Source: Alistipes sp. CAG:435 (GTDB lineage: Bacteria > Bacteroidota > Bacteroidia > Bacteroidales > UBA932). Taken from it: a stretch of 12,658 bases of DNA. Positions 7,035 to 12,658 of the stretch are shown piece after piece. The DNA lies in assembly GCA_000433355.1 (NCBI GenBank), contig FR893147.1, positions 31,383 through 44,040 of the forward strand. The letters are read 5' to 3'. The notes under the pieces were generated by a model. It was not told the DNA's origin. It did not search any database and was given only the letters and a program-made list of their open reading frames with translations. Each line of letters begins with the position of its first letter. The first letter of the stretch is position 1. The translations under genes were made by a program, and so were the position numbers.

Positions 7035-7065
7035 TCGTGAGCGAAGACACCCTCTTCGCGCACGA
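7035..7065 (-). terminator. Strong hairpin downstream of xth, possible transcript end
   Basis: TCGTGAGCGAAGA (7035-7047) and TCTTCGCGCACGA (7053-7065) pair over 13 positions with one mismatch around the loop CACCC. It lies 58 bp after the xth stop and before the ATPase operator region. No T-run follows on either strand, so it is not a classical intrinsic terminator; it may mark or stabilise the xth mRNA end. Confidence 0.35.
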
Positions 7066-7123
7066 GACCAATGAATATAGCGCCCTCGTGAGCAGATGGC
7101 CTGTTCCCGCGCACGGTCTTGTC

Positions 7124-7876
7124 TTACAGATCGAGGTCGAGCTCAACGGGGCAGTGGTCGGAGCCGAGGATCTCGGTGTGGATCTCGGTGGCTGTGATCT
7201 TGTCTTTGAGGGAGTCGGAGACGAGGAAATAGTCCAGCCGCCATCCGACGTTCTTCTCGCGGGCGTGGAAGCGGTACGACCACCAGGAATATTTCACCTC
7301 GTCCGGGTGCTGTAAGCGCCAGGAGTCAGTGAAACCAGAGTCCAGAAGCCCGGAGAACTTGCCGCGCTCCTCATCGGTGAACCCGGCGTTGCGGCGGTTC
7401 GTGTCCGGATTCTTGATGTCTATCTCATTGTGGGCCACGTTCATGTCACCGCAGACCACCACACCCTTCCGCGCGGCGAGGCCGGCAAGATATTCCCGGA
7501 AATCATCCTCCCACCGCATCCGGTAGTCGAGCCTCCGAAGACCGTCCTGAGAGTTCGGCACATAGACGCAGACAAGGAAGAACTCCGGCATCTCCAGAGT
7601 GATTACGCGTCCTTCGTGGTCGTGTTCCTCAACCCCGATGCCGTACGTCACCGAGAGCGGCGTGTGCCTTGAATATATCGCCGTCCCGGAATACCCCTTC
7701 TTCTCCGCCGAGTTCCAGTACGACGTGTAGCCCAGGAACTCCAGATCCAGCTGCCCCGGCTGCATCTTCGTCTCCTGCAGACAGAAAAAATCTGCGTCAA
7801 GCGTGTTGAACACCTCATCAAAGCCTTTCCCCGCGCAGGCGCGAAGTCCATTCACATTCCAACTTATGAATTTCAT
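7124..7876 (-). CDS. xth: Exodeoxyribonuclease III / AP endonuclease
   Basis: A 250-residue enzyme of the ExoIII (ExoA-like) DNA-repair family, of normal length. It cuts 5' to abasic sites and removes 3'-blocking groups and nucleotides from duplex DNA in base-excision repair, in the cytoplasm. All expected active-site motifs are present: MKFISWNVNGLRA (Asn7), CLQETKM (Glu35), VYVPNSQ (Tyr105), VVCGDMNVAHNEID (Asp144, Asn146), GWRLDYFL and the final GSDHCPVELDL (Asp240, His241). The frame is open upstream to 7948, but the family begins exactly at MKFISWN, so the ATG at 7876 is chosen. A TAAATTTG box at 7962-7969 is a plausible promoter, giving a leader of ~80 nt. The gene seems to be transcribed alone. 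Confidence 0.95.
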   Translation of the reverse strand: MKFISWNVNGLRACAGKGFDEVFNTLDADFFCLQETKMQPGQLDLEFLGYTSYWNSAEKKGYSGTAIYSRHTPLSVTYGIGVEEHDHEGRVITLEMPEFFLVCVYVPNSQDGLRRLDYRMRWEDDFREYLAGLAARKGVVVCGDMNVAHNEIDIKNPDTNRRNAGFTDEERGKFSGLLDSGFTDSWRLQHPDEVKYSWWSYRFHAREKNVGWRLDYFLVSDSLKDKITATEIHTEILGSDHCPVELDLDL

Positions 7877-7961
7877 ACCATTTCTCATTTTACGAATAGC
7901 CATAACCTCCGGCGACCGGCCCACCCTTCCAGGCCGACACCGACGCAAAAGCTTGCGGCAA

Positions 7962-7994
7962 CAAATTTAACACATTATCAATGAATATCCCAAC
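7962..7994 (-). promoter_or_regulatory. Probable xth promoter
   Basis: On the minus strand TAAATTTG (7969-7962) matches TAnnTTTG fully. A GTTG (7994-7991), one base off TTTG, lies 21 nt upstream. The start would be near 7955, about 80 nt before the xth ATG. Confidence 0.45.
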
Positions 7995-8054
7995 GAACTT
8001 CTCCGCCGCCACGCGGATGTTGCTCTTCCAAACTTGGATCTTCAACTATTTTGC

Positions 8055-8140
8055 TGCTGTTTTGCCGTTTTGTCGTTATGTTGTCTTGCTGTTTTGCCGT
8101 TTTGTCGTTTTGTCGTCTTGCTGTTTTGCTGTTTTGCGAC
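8055..8140. repeat. 32-bp tandem repeat (minisatellite), about 2.7 copies
   Basis: Unit 1 (8055-8086) and unit 2 (8087-8118) are both 32 bp and differ at two bases; a shortened third copy covers 8119-8140. Each unit starts TGCTGTTTTGCCGTTTTG and is itself built from ~8-bp GTTTTGYC steps, which suggests growth by slippage. It lies in the gene-free region upstream of xth. Short ORFs across it encode only low-complexity hydrophobic peptide. Confidence 0.8.
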
Positions 8141-8233
8141 AATGTCGAAACCGCAGATCTGATTTATCGTGGAACCGTACTAAGTCAAGGTCTGAAGCTC
8201 GACCTCAGCGACGTATCGTTCCGCTGGCATTGA

Positions 8234-8375
8234 CAGAATTGCATAGCGGACACGTCTGCAAAGCCCTTCAGCCACTCTTCCGCTGCAATTCTGGCGGCCT
8301 TTTCGCCCGAAAAGCCTAATTTTCAACACAGAATTGCGACTTAACAGCCCCCAGGCCCTTTTTCGTGCAATTCCG
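8234..8375. repeat. Cluster of stem-loops with GAATTGC/GCAATTC arms
   Basis: Stem-loop 1 pairs CAGAATTGCATAGCGGA (8234-8250) with TCCGCTGCAATTCTG (8279-8293), matching apart from a 2-nt bulge. A compact hairpin follows (8296-8316: GGCCTTTTC, GCCC, GAAAAGCC). Stem-loop 2 pairs CAGAATTGCGAC (8329-8340) with GTGCAATTCCG (8365-8375), imperfectly. CACTCTTCC (8273-8281) is also roughly inverted as CCGAAGAGTG (8373-8382). It has the look of an extragenic palindromic element or a structured RNA; strand unknown. Confidence 0.55.
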
Positions 8376-8394
8376 AAGAGTGACATTCCCACCT

Positions 8395-8585
8395 GGCAGT
8401 GAAGCGGGCACCGGGCAGTGAGGGGTAGCTCCCCCAGACTGTCTGAAAGGTATCGACGAAATTGGAAAAGTATCGCCCGCATGCAGAGTAACAACGAATA
8501 TTCAATCCTAACTGGGGGTGATTATACTTTTAGACAGTCCCCCCATGGCAGTGATGTTTGACGGAATGGGTAAACGCTCACTGCC
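8395..8585. repeat. Four GGCAGTGA repeats, interrupted by the MITE
   Basis: GGCAGTGA occurs directly at 8395-8402, 8414-8421 and 8547-8554, and inverted (TCACTGCC) at 8578-8585. With one extra base the second and last pair as a 9-bp inverted repeat (8414-8422 and 8577-8585). The MITE-like element at 8437-8539 lies between copies two and three. Confidence 0.55.
8437..8539. mobile_element. 103-bp MITE-like element with terminal inverted repeats and 6-bp target duplication
   Basis: The left end GACTGTCTGAAAGGTAT (8437-8453) is the inverse of the right end ATACTTTTAGACAGTC (8524-8539), with one mismatch and one extra base. CCCCCA occurs immediately outside both ends (8431-8436 and 8540-8545), as expected of a target-site duplication. 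The ends resemble the GACTGTCTAAAAG-type termini of Bacteroidota insertion sequences (from memory, not checked). The ~70-bp interior encodes nothing, so it would be non-autonomous and need a transposase from elsewhere. Confidence 0.65.
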
Positions 8586-8674
8586 GCCTGACAGTCAGGC
8601 GCATCCCGCAGCACGGGAATATTCATCAACTTGCAGAGCCTCTGCAGCTCCTTCAGCATACAATTAACTAATTG
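8585..8674. repeat. Three short perfect palindromes
   Basis: CGCCTGAC-A-GTCAGGCG (8585-8601), TGCAGAG-C-CTCTGCA (8632-8646) and CAATTA-AC-TAATTG (8661-8674) follow one another within 90 bp. They could be protein-binding sites or hairpins. Their relation to any gene is unclear, since the nearest gene (Rpn nuclease) ends about 280 bp away and faces the other way. Confidence 0.55.
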
Positions 8675-8897
8675 TTGTATCTTAACAGAAATTTACATCC
8701 TCTGGCCAAAAAGAAAAAGACCAAGAAAAAGCAGACGCTCCTATACCAGGAACAGTAAAAAGAAGACAAGGACTCTTGAGATTGGCGACTGCCACATCAA
8801 TAAGAATTAAAAGGAACATGGCCAGGGAGTGGAGGACACGTTTTGCCCCGCTGCGCAGACTCGTTTAATAACGCCCACAAAATGTGTCAGGCAACTT
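8675..8897. other. Gene-free, partly A-rich intergenic stretch
   Basis: About 220 bp with a purine-rich run (8706-8737 and 8755-8772, mostly AAAAAG/AAGAAG). A 16-codon ORF at 8818-8868 (MAREWRTRFAPLRRLV) follows an AAGGAA and cannot be supported as a gene. No further structure was seen. Confidence 0.4.
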
Positions 8898-8937
8898 CAA
8901 AGAAAGCATCCGCAAGCTCCTTCCCGGACTTGCGGAT
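8898..8937 (-). terminator. Intrinsic terminator of the Rpn nuclease gene
   Basis: On the minus strand ATCCGCAAG and CTTGCGGAT (8937-8929 and 8916-8908) form a perfect 9-bp stem. Three more pairs (TCC/GGA) close a GGGAA loop after a bulge. GCTTTCTTTG follows. It begins 14 bp after the Rpn stop codon. Confidence 0.75.
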
Positions 8938-8951
8938 CGCCATCCATTATG

Positions 8952-9911
8952 CTACTCGGGATGAGCGAACGATGCGATTGTTCCATCATCAACTCCAGTG
9001 CAGTTGACAATCACATCAACCGGTGTCCCGGCCTCGAAAAGCTTTCTTGCGATAGAAAGTCTTGTCTCCTCACGTCCTTGCTCCAGACCCTCCTCACGGC
9101 CTTCACGCAGCCCCTTCTGCAGCCCCTTCTGCAGCCCTTCTTCCAAGCCCTTGCGCACGGCATATTCCTTCTGCGCTTGAATGTCCCACTCGTTCATCTT
9201 GTCAATCTCGTATTTAAGTTTCTTCTCCTTGTCGAACGCCGCCACCTCACACGCCTCGGCGAGCCGTCTTGAGATCCCGCCTGCCTCCTCAATCCATTCG
9301 GGGATCCTTTGGAAGCCATCACTGTTCTTGAATATGTAGAACAGCCTGTCGAACTCCGTCACGCACTCCTCCAGCGTCTTGGTGAACAGTGTCATCTCCA
9401 CAAAGATAACACTAATTGTCTGATCCGCAACCATTCCGGTGCGTTTTTCGGTGAACCTCCAGTGGGAGATGAAGTGGTCGGTGTCCCAGAGGGACTCGTC
9501 GTCGTGCCTCAGGCGGTAGTTCAGGAACGACACCACGTAGACCGGCCGCAGTCCCTTGTACCGCACTCCGTCCGAGAGCTCGAGATAGTAGAGTCCCGAC
9601 GCGTAATAGACGCACCTCTCGAAGAAGAAGTCCTCCTCCGAGGCCTGCATCTCCACGACGAACGTCCTGTCGTCCCTGTCCACGCAGACCAGATCCAGCA
9701 CCGTCTTCTTCCCGTAGGGGACATCCCTCCGCTGCTCCCTGTCGGAGTACTCCTTGATGTCCTCGATCCTCGCCTCCGGAGGCAGGATCTGGTTCAGCAC
9801 CCCGATGAGGATGTCCTTGTTGTTCCTGTCCGCGAACACGGCCTTGAATCCCACATCGCTCCGCAGATTCACGAACGGAGCGAGTCCTTGTCTCTTTTCA
9901 TTGAAATACAT
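8952..9911 (-). CDS. Rpn-family PD-(D/E)XK nuclease / transposase-like protein
   Basis: 319 residues, with the start ATG at 9911 in the usual family context MYFNEKRQGLAPFVNLRSD. Residues ~11-225 are the PD-(D/E)XK nuclease domain: SDVGFKAVFADRNNKDILIGVLN, then LDLVCVDRDDRTFVVEMQ giving Asp73 and the E-x-Q pair Glu87/Gln89. E. coli RpnA-type relatives are DNA endonucleases that promote RecA-independent recombination; Bacteroidales carry many copies, often labelled as transposase. Residues ~254-282 are a GLxxG repeat with Gly every fourth residue from 255 to 279, rich in Glu/Lys/Gln/Arg; 12-bp DNA repeats (9107-9142) underlie part of it. The tail LSIARKLFEAGTPVDVIVNCTGV is the common C-terminal helix pair. 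The gene stands alone, with a hairpin touching its start and a good terminator after its TAG stop. Confidence 0.88.
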   Translation of the reverse strand: MYFNEKRQGLAPFVNLRSDVGFKAVFADRNNKDILIGVLNQILPPEARIEDIKEYSDREQRRDVPYGKKTVLDLVCVDRDDRTFVVEMQASEEDFFFERCVYYASGLYYLELSDGVRYKGLRPVYVVSFLNYRLRHDDESLWDTDHFISHWRFTEKRTGMVADQTISVIFVEMTLFTKTLEECVTEFDRLFYIFKNSDGFQRIPEWIEEAGGISRRLAEACEVAAFDKEKKLKYEIDKMNEWDIQAQKEYAVRKGLEEGLQKGLQKGLREGREEGLEQGREETRLSIARKLFEAGTPVDVIVNCTGVDDGTIASFAHPE

Positions 9912-9912
9912 A

Positions 9913-9939
9913 GTTCAAATTTTAAATGAATATTTGAAC
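9913..9939. promoter_or_regulatory. Inverted repeat abutting the Rpn start codon
   Basis: GTTCAAAT (9913-9920) and ATTTGAAC (9932-9939) are perfect 8-bp inverted arms around an 11-nt A/T spacer. They end one base before the ATG at 9911. This may be an operator or an RNA hairpin hiding the start. No confident promoter was placed in 9940-10087. Confidence 0.5.
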
Positions 9940-10026
9940 CGCAATAATATGCACTAAAAACGTAAATAATGAAAAGAAACGTATGCGGATTATAAAAAAC
10001 AGAAATATTTTCGGATGATACCCCCT

Positions 10027-10081
10027 AAGTAATCCTTAAATAATAACCAACTTATTGTTTATCGCTTACCAAGTAATCCTT
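10027..10081. repeat. 11-bp direct repeat pair downstream of GH92
   Basis: AAGTAATCCTT occurs at 10027-10037 and 10071-10081, 44 bp apart, between the GH92 stop and the Rpn upstream region. No inverted ends lie inside it and the meaning is unknown. Confidence 0.4.
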
Positions 10082-10087
10082 CGCCAA

Positions 10088-12412
10088 TCAATTTGGTCGC
10101 AGCCGAAAACCATTCTTCACCGGCCTGCAGGACATCACGAAATGAAGCCGGGCTCCGTCTTTGATGTCGGAGTAGCGGATGACGGGGGAGTCCAGCCTCT
10201 TGCCGTTGAGGTAGGCGGCCTTGATGTAAACCGCTTCCTTGCTCCAACCTTCCGTGGTCATCTCCAGAGTGCCTCCGTCCGAGAGCCTGACCTTCAGGCC
10301 GGGAACGCACGGAGAACCAATGTAGTACTCATCGGATCCGGGGCAGAACGGGTAGAATCCAAGGCAGTTGAAAATGTACCAGGCGGACATCTGGCCGCAG
10401 TCATCGTTGCCGCTCAGCGAGCCGGGCTCGTTGCCGTAGAAGTTGTCGGCGATGTAGCGCACCCATTTCTGGCACTTCCACGGCTGGCCGAACCAGTCGT
10501 ACAGATAGGTGACGTGGTGGCAAGGCTCGTTGCCGTGCCAGTAGCCGCCGATGCGGCCCCAGATGTCGTGCGCTCCGGGAATATCCTCGGGCAGCTCGAT
10601 GGTGAAGAGGCTGTCCAGGCGGCTCTGGAGCAATTTCCGGCCGGCTTTCTCGACATATCCGCCGAAATCGTGCGGCACTGTCCACGTGTACTGCATCGTG
10701 AACCCTTCCGTGATGTCGCCCCAGCCGTGGACCGAGTTCGGACCCTGATAGGCGACAGGGGCGAACGGGTCGCGCCAGTTGCCGGCGGAATCCTTTCCGC
10801 GCATGTAACCGGTCTCGGGATCGATGAGATTCCGGTATTTCATCGACCGGTTGAGGAAGAACTCGTAGTCCTCCCGGTGACCCAGAAGCTTGGCCGCCTG
10901 GGCTATGCACCAATCGTCGTAGGCATATTCAAGAGTCTTGGAGACCGATTCCTTCTCCTTGTCGAAAGGCACGTAGCCGAGGGAGGTATATTCAGGAATG
11001 CAGTCGTAGTGAGGGTTGGTGGCGGTGGTCTTCATCGCCTGGAACGCACGCTCGTAGTCGAATCCACGCACGCCTTTGAGCATCATGTCGGCCAGCACCG
11101 AGCAGGCGTGGTAGCCGATCATGCACCAGGTCTCGCCGCCGTAGAACGACCAGATCGGGAGCATCTTCTCGGTACTTTTGTCGAAGTGGGCGAGCATCGA
11201 GTTGGCGATGTCTGCCTGAAGCGGCTTGTTGACGAGGTTGAGAAGCGGGTGGAAAGCCCTGTAAGTGTCCCATAGCGAGAATGTCGTGACGTTGGTGAAG
11301 TCTTCCGCATTCCCGATCGTACCGTCGTGCTCGCGGAAGCGTCCGTCCGCGTCCTCGAATAGGAACGGATGGAGGGCTGTGCGATAGACGCTGGTGTAGA
11401 ATGTCTCCCGGAGCGTCTTGTCGTCGGAATCCAGCTCGTACTTCCCGAGTTCCTTTTCCCAGAGATCCTCGGCCTCGGTCCTTACGGCGGCGAAGTCCTT
11501 GCCTTCCAGCTCCTTGAGGTTGTTCAGAGCACCATCAGTGCCTACAGCCGACACGGCGACATCTATGAATATGCTCTCGTCGGCTCCGGTCTTGAACCTT
11601 GCGACGGCCTCAAGCTTTTGCCCCCAGGCCTCAAGCGAGCTGCGGAACCGCTTGGTGTTGTAGATCACCGGCTGCCCGTCCTGGAATATGTTGAACTCCT
11701 CGATCGGCCTTGAGAATCTGGCCACGAAATAGACATAACGTCCCGGGTTCCAGCCGTTGACGACCTTGCTGCCGATGATCGTGCGCTCGTCCAGCAGGCG
11801 TACCGTGGACCAGAGGCAATCCCATTTCAGGGTGTGGTCAAGGTCGATCATCACAAACGAACTGTCCGACTGCGGGAATGTGAACTTGAATATTCCGCTT
11901 CGCCGGGCTGCCGTCATCTCGGCCTTGACTCCGTAGTCCTTCAGGATCACTCCGTAGTAACCCGGCTCGCCCCATTCCTGGTTGTGGTCGTAGGTTGACG
12001 GATCCATCTTCGATCCGGTTCCCGGCAGGAAGAGGAAATCGCCCATGTCCGGGATTCCGGTTCCGCTCAGATGCGTGAGGCTAAAACCCTGGATGAACGG
12101 CTTGGAGTACTTGTACCCCGCCGCGCAGTCATAGTCCTTGTCGTCGCAGTCCGGGCTGATCTGAATCCCTCCGAACGGCACCTGCGGCCCCGGGTACACG
12201 TTCCCGAACCCGTCCGTCCCCACGAACACGTTCACGTCATCGATCAGTTTCCCTTTGCCGGATCCTTCCTGTCGAACCACGGTTCCTTCGACGACAGGCT
12301 CAGGGGCCTCCTTAACGCGGTCGCTGAGCTTGTCGAAGTGCCCTTCCGCGGCCGCCGAAACTGAAAACCCACACAGCACCGCCATGCCCAAAAAGATTCT
12401 CCGAATATTCAT
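10088..12412 (-). CDS. Secreted GH92 alpha-1,2-mannosidase-type glycoside hydrolase
   Basis: 774 residues from the ATG at 12412 (MNIRRIFLGMAVLCGFSVSAAAEG), a Sec signal cut near residues 20-22. The in-frame ATG at 12430 and a GTG at 12538 are alternatives. No lipobox is seen, so it is likely periplasmic. The family is Ca-dependent, inverting, and removes alpha-linked mannose from N-glycans and yeast mannan. GH92 blocks in order: DDVNVFVGTDGFGNVYPGPQ (~58-77), FSLTHLSGTG (~110-119), TTFSLWDTYRAFHPL (~376-390), LPIWSFYGGETWCMIGYH (~418-435), ITEG...QYTWTVPHD (Glu569, the position of the family general acid), HGNEPCHHVTYLYDWFGQPW (~626-645) and GNDDCGQMSAWYIFNCLGFYP (Asp680/681, general-base region). 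The C-terminal beta domain seems complete, ending LRPN. The gene has no SusC/SusD partners in the window. Exact linkage preference cannot be read from sequence. Confidence 0.95.
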   Translation of the reverse strand: MNIRRIFLGMAVLCGFSVSAAAEGHFDKLSDRVKEAPEPVVEGTVVRQEGSGKGKLIDDVNVFVGTDGFGNVYPGPQVPFGGIQISPDCDDKDYDCAAGYKYSKPFIQGFSLTHLSGTGIPDMGDFLFLPGTGSKMDPSTYDHNQEWGEPGYYGVILKDYGVKAEMTAARRSGIFKFTFPQSDSSFVMIDLDHTLKWDCLWSTVRLLDERTIIGSKVVNGWNPGRYVYFVARFSRPIEEFNIFQDGQPVIYNTKRFRSSLEAWGQKLEAVARFKTGADESIFIDVAVSAVGTDGALNNLKELEGKDFAAVRTEAEDLWEKELGKYELDSDDKTLRETFYTSVYRTALHPFLFEDADGRFREHDGTIGNAEDFTNVTTFSLWDTYRAFHPLLNLVNKPLQADIANSMLAHFDKSTEKMLPIWSFYGGETWCMIGYHACSVLADMMLKGVRGFDYERAFQAMKTTATNPHYDCIPEYTSLGYVPFDKEKESVSKTLEYAYDDWCIAQAAKLLGHREDYEFFLNRSMKYRNLIDPETGYMRGKDSAGNWRDPFAPVAYQGPNSVHGWGDITEGFTMQYTWTVPHDFGGYVEKAGRKLLQSRLDSLFTIELPEDIPGAHDIWGRIGGYWHGNEPCHHVTYLYDWFGQPWKCQKWVRYIADNFYGNEPGSLSGNDDCGQMSAWYIFNCLGFYPFCPGSDEYYIGSPCVPGLKVRLSDGGTLEMTTEGWSKEAVYIKAAYLNGKRLDSPVIRYSDIKDGARLHFVMSCRPVKNGFRLRPN

Positions 12413-12658
12413 AATCCATCCAATTTTCATTTCCCCCCGTAAAGTTACCGAATATTTCTGTAAATCATAACTACATGTCTTTGAATATATTCGCAAATCC
12501 TGCCAGTCAAATTCAGAGGGCAGCGTTCCGTAACTCACTGCTGCTTAATCAGTGGGGCGCCATCCTTTGATATTCATCAATTTATGAAATCGTGCCGATC
12601 CTTCGGCCATAAATCGGCCATAAAATTAGGTAACTATATAGCAGTTGACTAACGTGGT
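12413..12658. other. Upstream region of GH92 with a short tandem repeat and hairpin
   Basis: No gene is seen to the window edge. GCCGA-TCCT-TCGGC (12594-12607) is a perfect 5-bp hairpin overlapping an 11-bp tandem repeat, CGGCCATAAAT then CGGCCATAAAA (12604-12625). No perfect promoter box was found on the minus strand, so the GH92 promoter is not placed. Confidence 0.4.

Noticed and set aside
8055..8140. Repeat array considered as a CRISPR
   Set aside because: The units are directly adjacent with no spacers, differ internally, and no cas gene is near.
7981..8319. 112-codon ORF with a hydrophobic Cys-rich stretch resembling a small membrane protein
   Set aside because: The hydrophobic part is simply the translated 32-bp minisatellite, and the rest covers the stem-loop cluster.
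8431..8517. CCCCCAG/CTGGGGG as an alternative inverted repeat across the MITE
   Set aside because: Its right arm lies inside the element and its left arm spans the target duplication, so it does not mark element ends; the 16-17-bp termini with exact CCCCCA flanks fit better.
8698..8759. A-rich stretch that could encode a small Lys-rich protein
   Set aside because: No ATG or convincing alternative start precedes the Lys-rich frames, and they end within about 20-35 codons.
9309..9929. 206-codon plus-strand ORF opposite the Rpn nuclease
   Set aside because: It is a shadow of a clear PD-(D/E)XK gene; rich in His, Val and Leu with no family pattern.
10027..10081. 11-bp direct repeats as a target duplication of a mobile element
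   Set aside because: The 33-bp interior has no inverted ends, and neither repeat borders a gene unit or other element.
10055..11275. 406-codon plus-strand ORF opposite the GH92 gene
   Set aside because: It mirrors the codon structure of the GH92 gene, has no recognisable domain, and the opposite strand carries all GH92 motifs.

Overview
The window looks like a chromosomal piece of a gut-type member of the Bacteroidales. The signs are BACON-domain surface lipoproteins, a GH92 mannosidase, Rpn/PD-(D/E)XK and DUF3800 proteins of the kind common there, near absence of Shine-Dalgarno sites, and a promoter that fits the Bacteroidota consensus (TTTG, 19 nt, TAnnTTTG) exactly. Genus cannot be told from the sequence. 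All genes but one (DUF3800) lie on the minus strand.

Layout, left to right. (1) 1-4349, minus: a tight three-gene run, read right to left as a large BACON/OB-fold lipoprotein, a BACON plus DNA/RNA non-specific endonuclease lipoprotein, and an exported endonuclease/exonuclease/phosphatase (EEP) protein cut by the window edge. It reads as a cell-surface nucleic-acid binding and degrading operon. (2) 4350-5832: a long intergenic stretch, then a plus-strand module made of a consensus promoter, a ~65-nt structured leader ending in a T7 terminator, and a DUF3800 gene. An 18-bp near-identical direct repeat lies on both sides of this module. (3) 5820-6950, minus: a STAND/AAA-type ATPase broken by an in-frame amber stop, its C-terminal winged-helix part left as an 89-codon remnant; three operator-like repeats sit upstream of its start. 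(4) 7124-7876, minus: exodeoxyribonuclease III (xth). (5) 7877-8951: about 1 kb without a gene but full of repeats: a 32-bp minisatellite, paired stem-loops, a 103-bp MITE-like element with terminal inverted repeats and a 6-bp target duplication, and several short perfect palindromes. (6) 8952-9911, minus: Rpn-family PD-(D/E)XK nuclease with a good terminator. (7) 10088-12412, minus: a secreted GH92 alpha-mannosidase.

How the parts may work together: the left operon would attack extracellular DNA/RNA, and the GH92 enzyme would trim host or yeast mannans; both fit a glycan- and nucleotide-scavenging gut lifestyle. The middle (DUF3800 module, dead ATPase, Rpn nuclease, MITE) looks like an accessory, turnover-prone patch. 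The most novel-looking item is the promoter, repeated-hairpin RNA, terminator and DUF3800 arrangement, whose architecture resembles type III toxin-antitoxin loci; that link is inference only.
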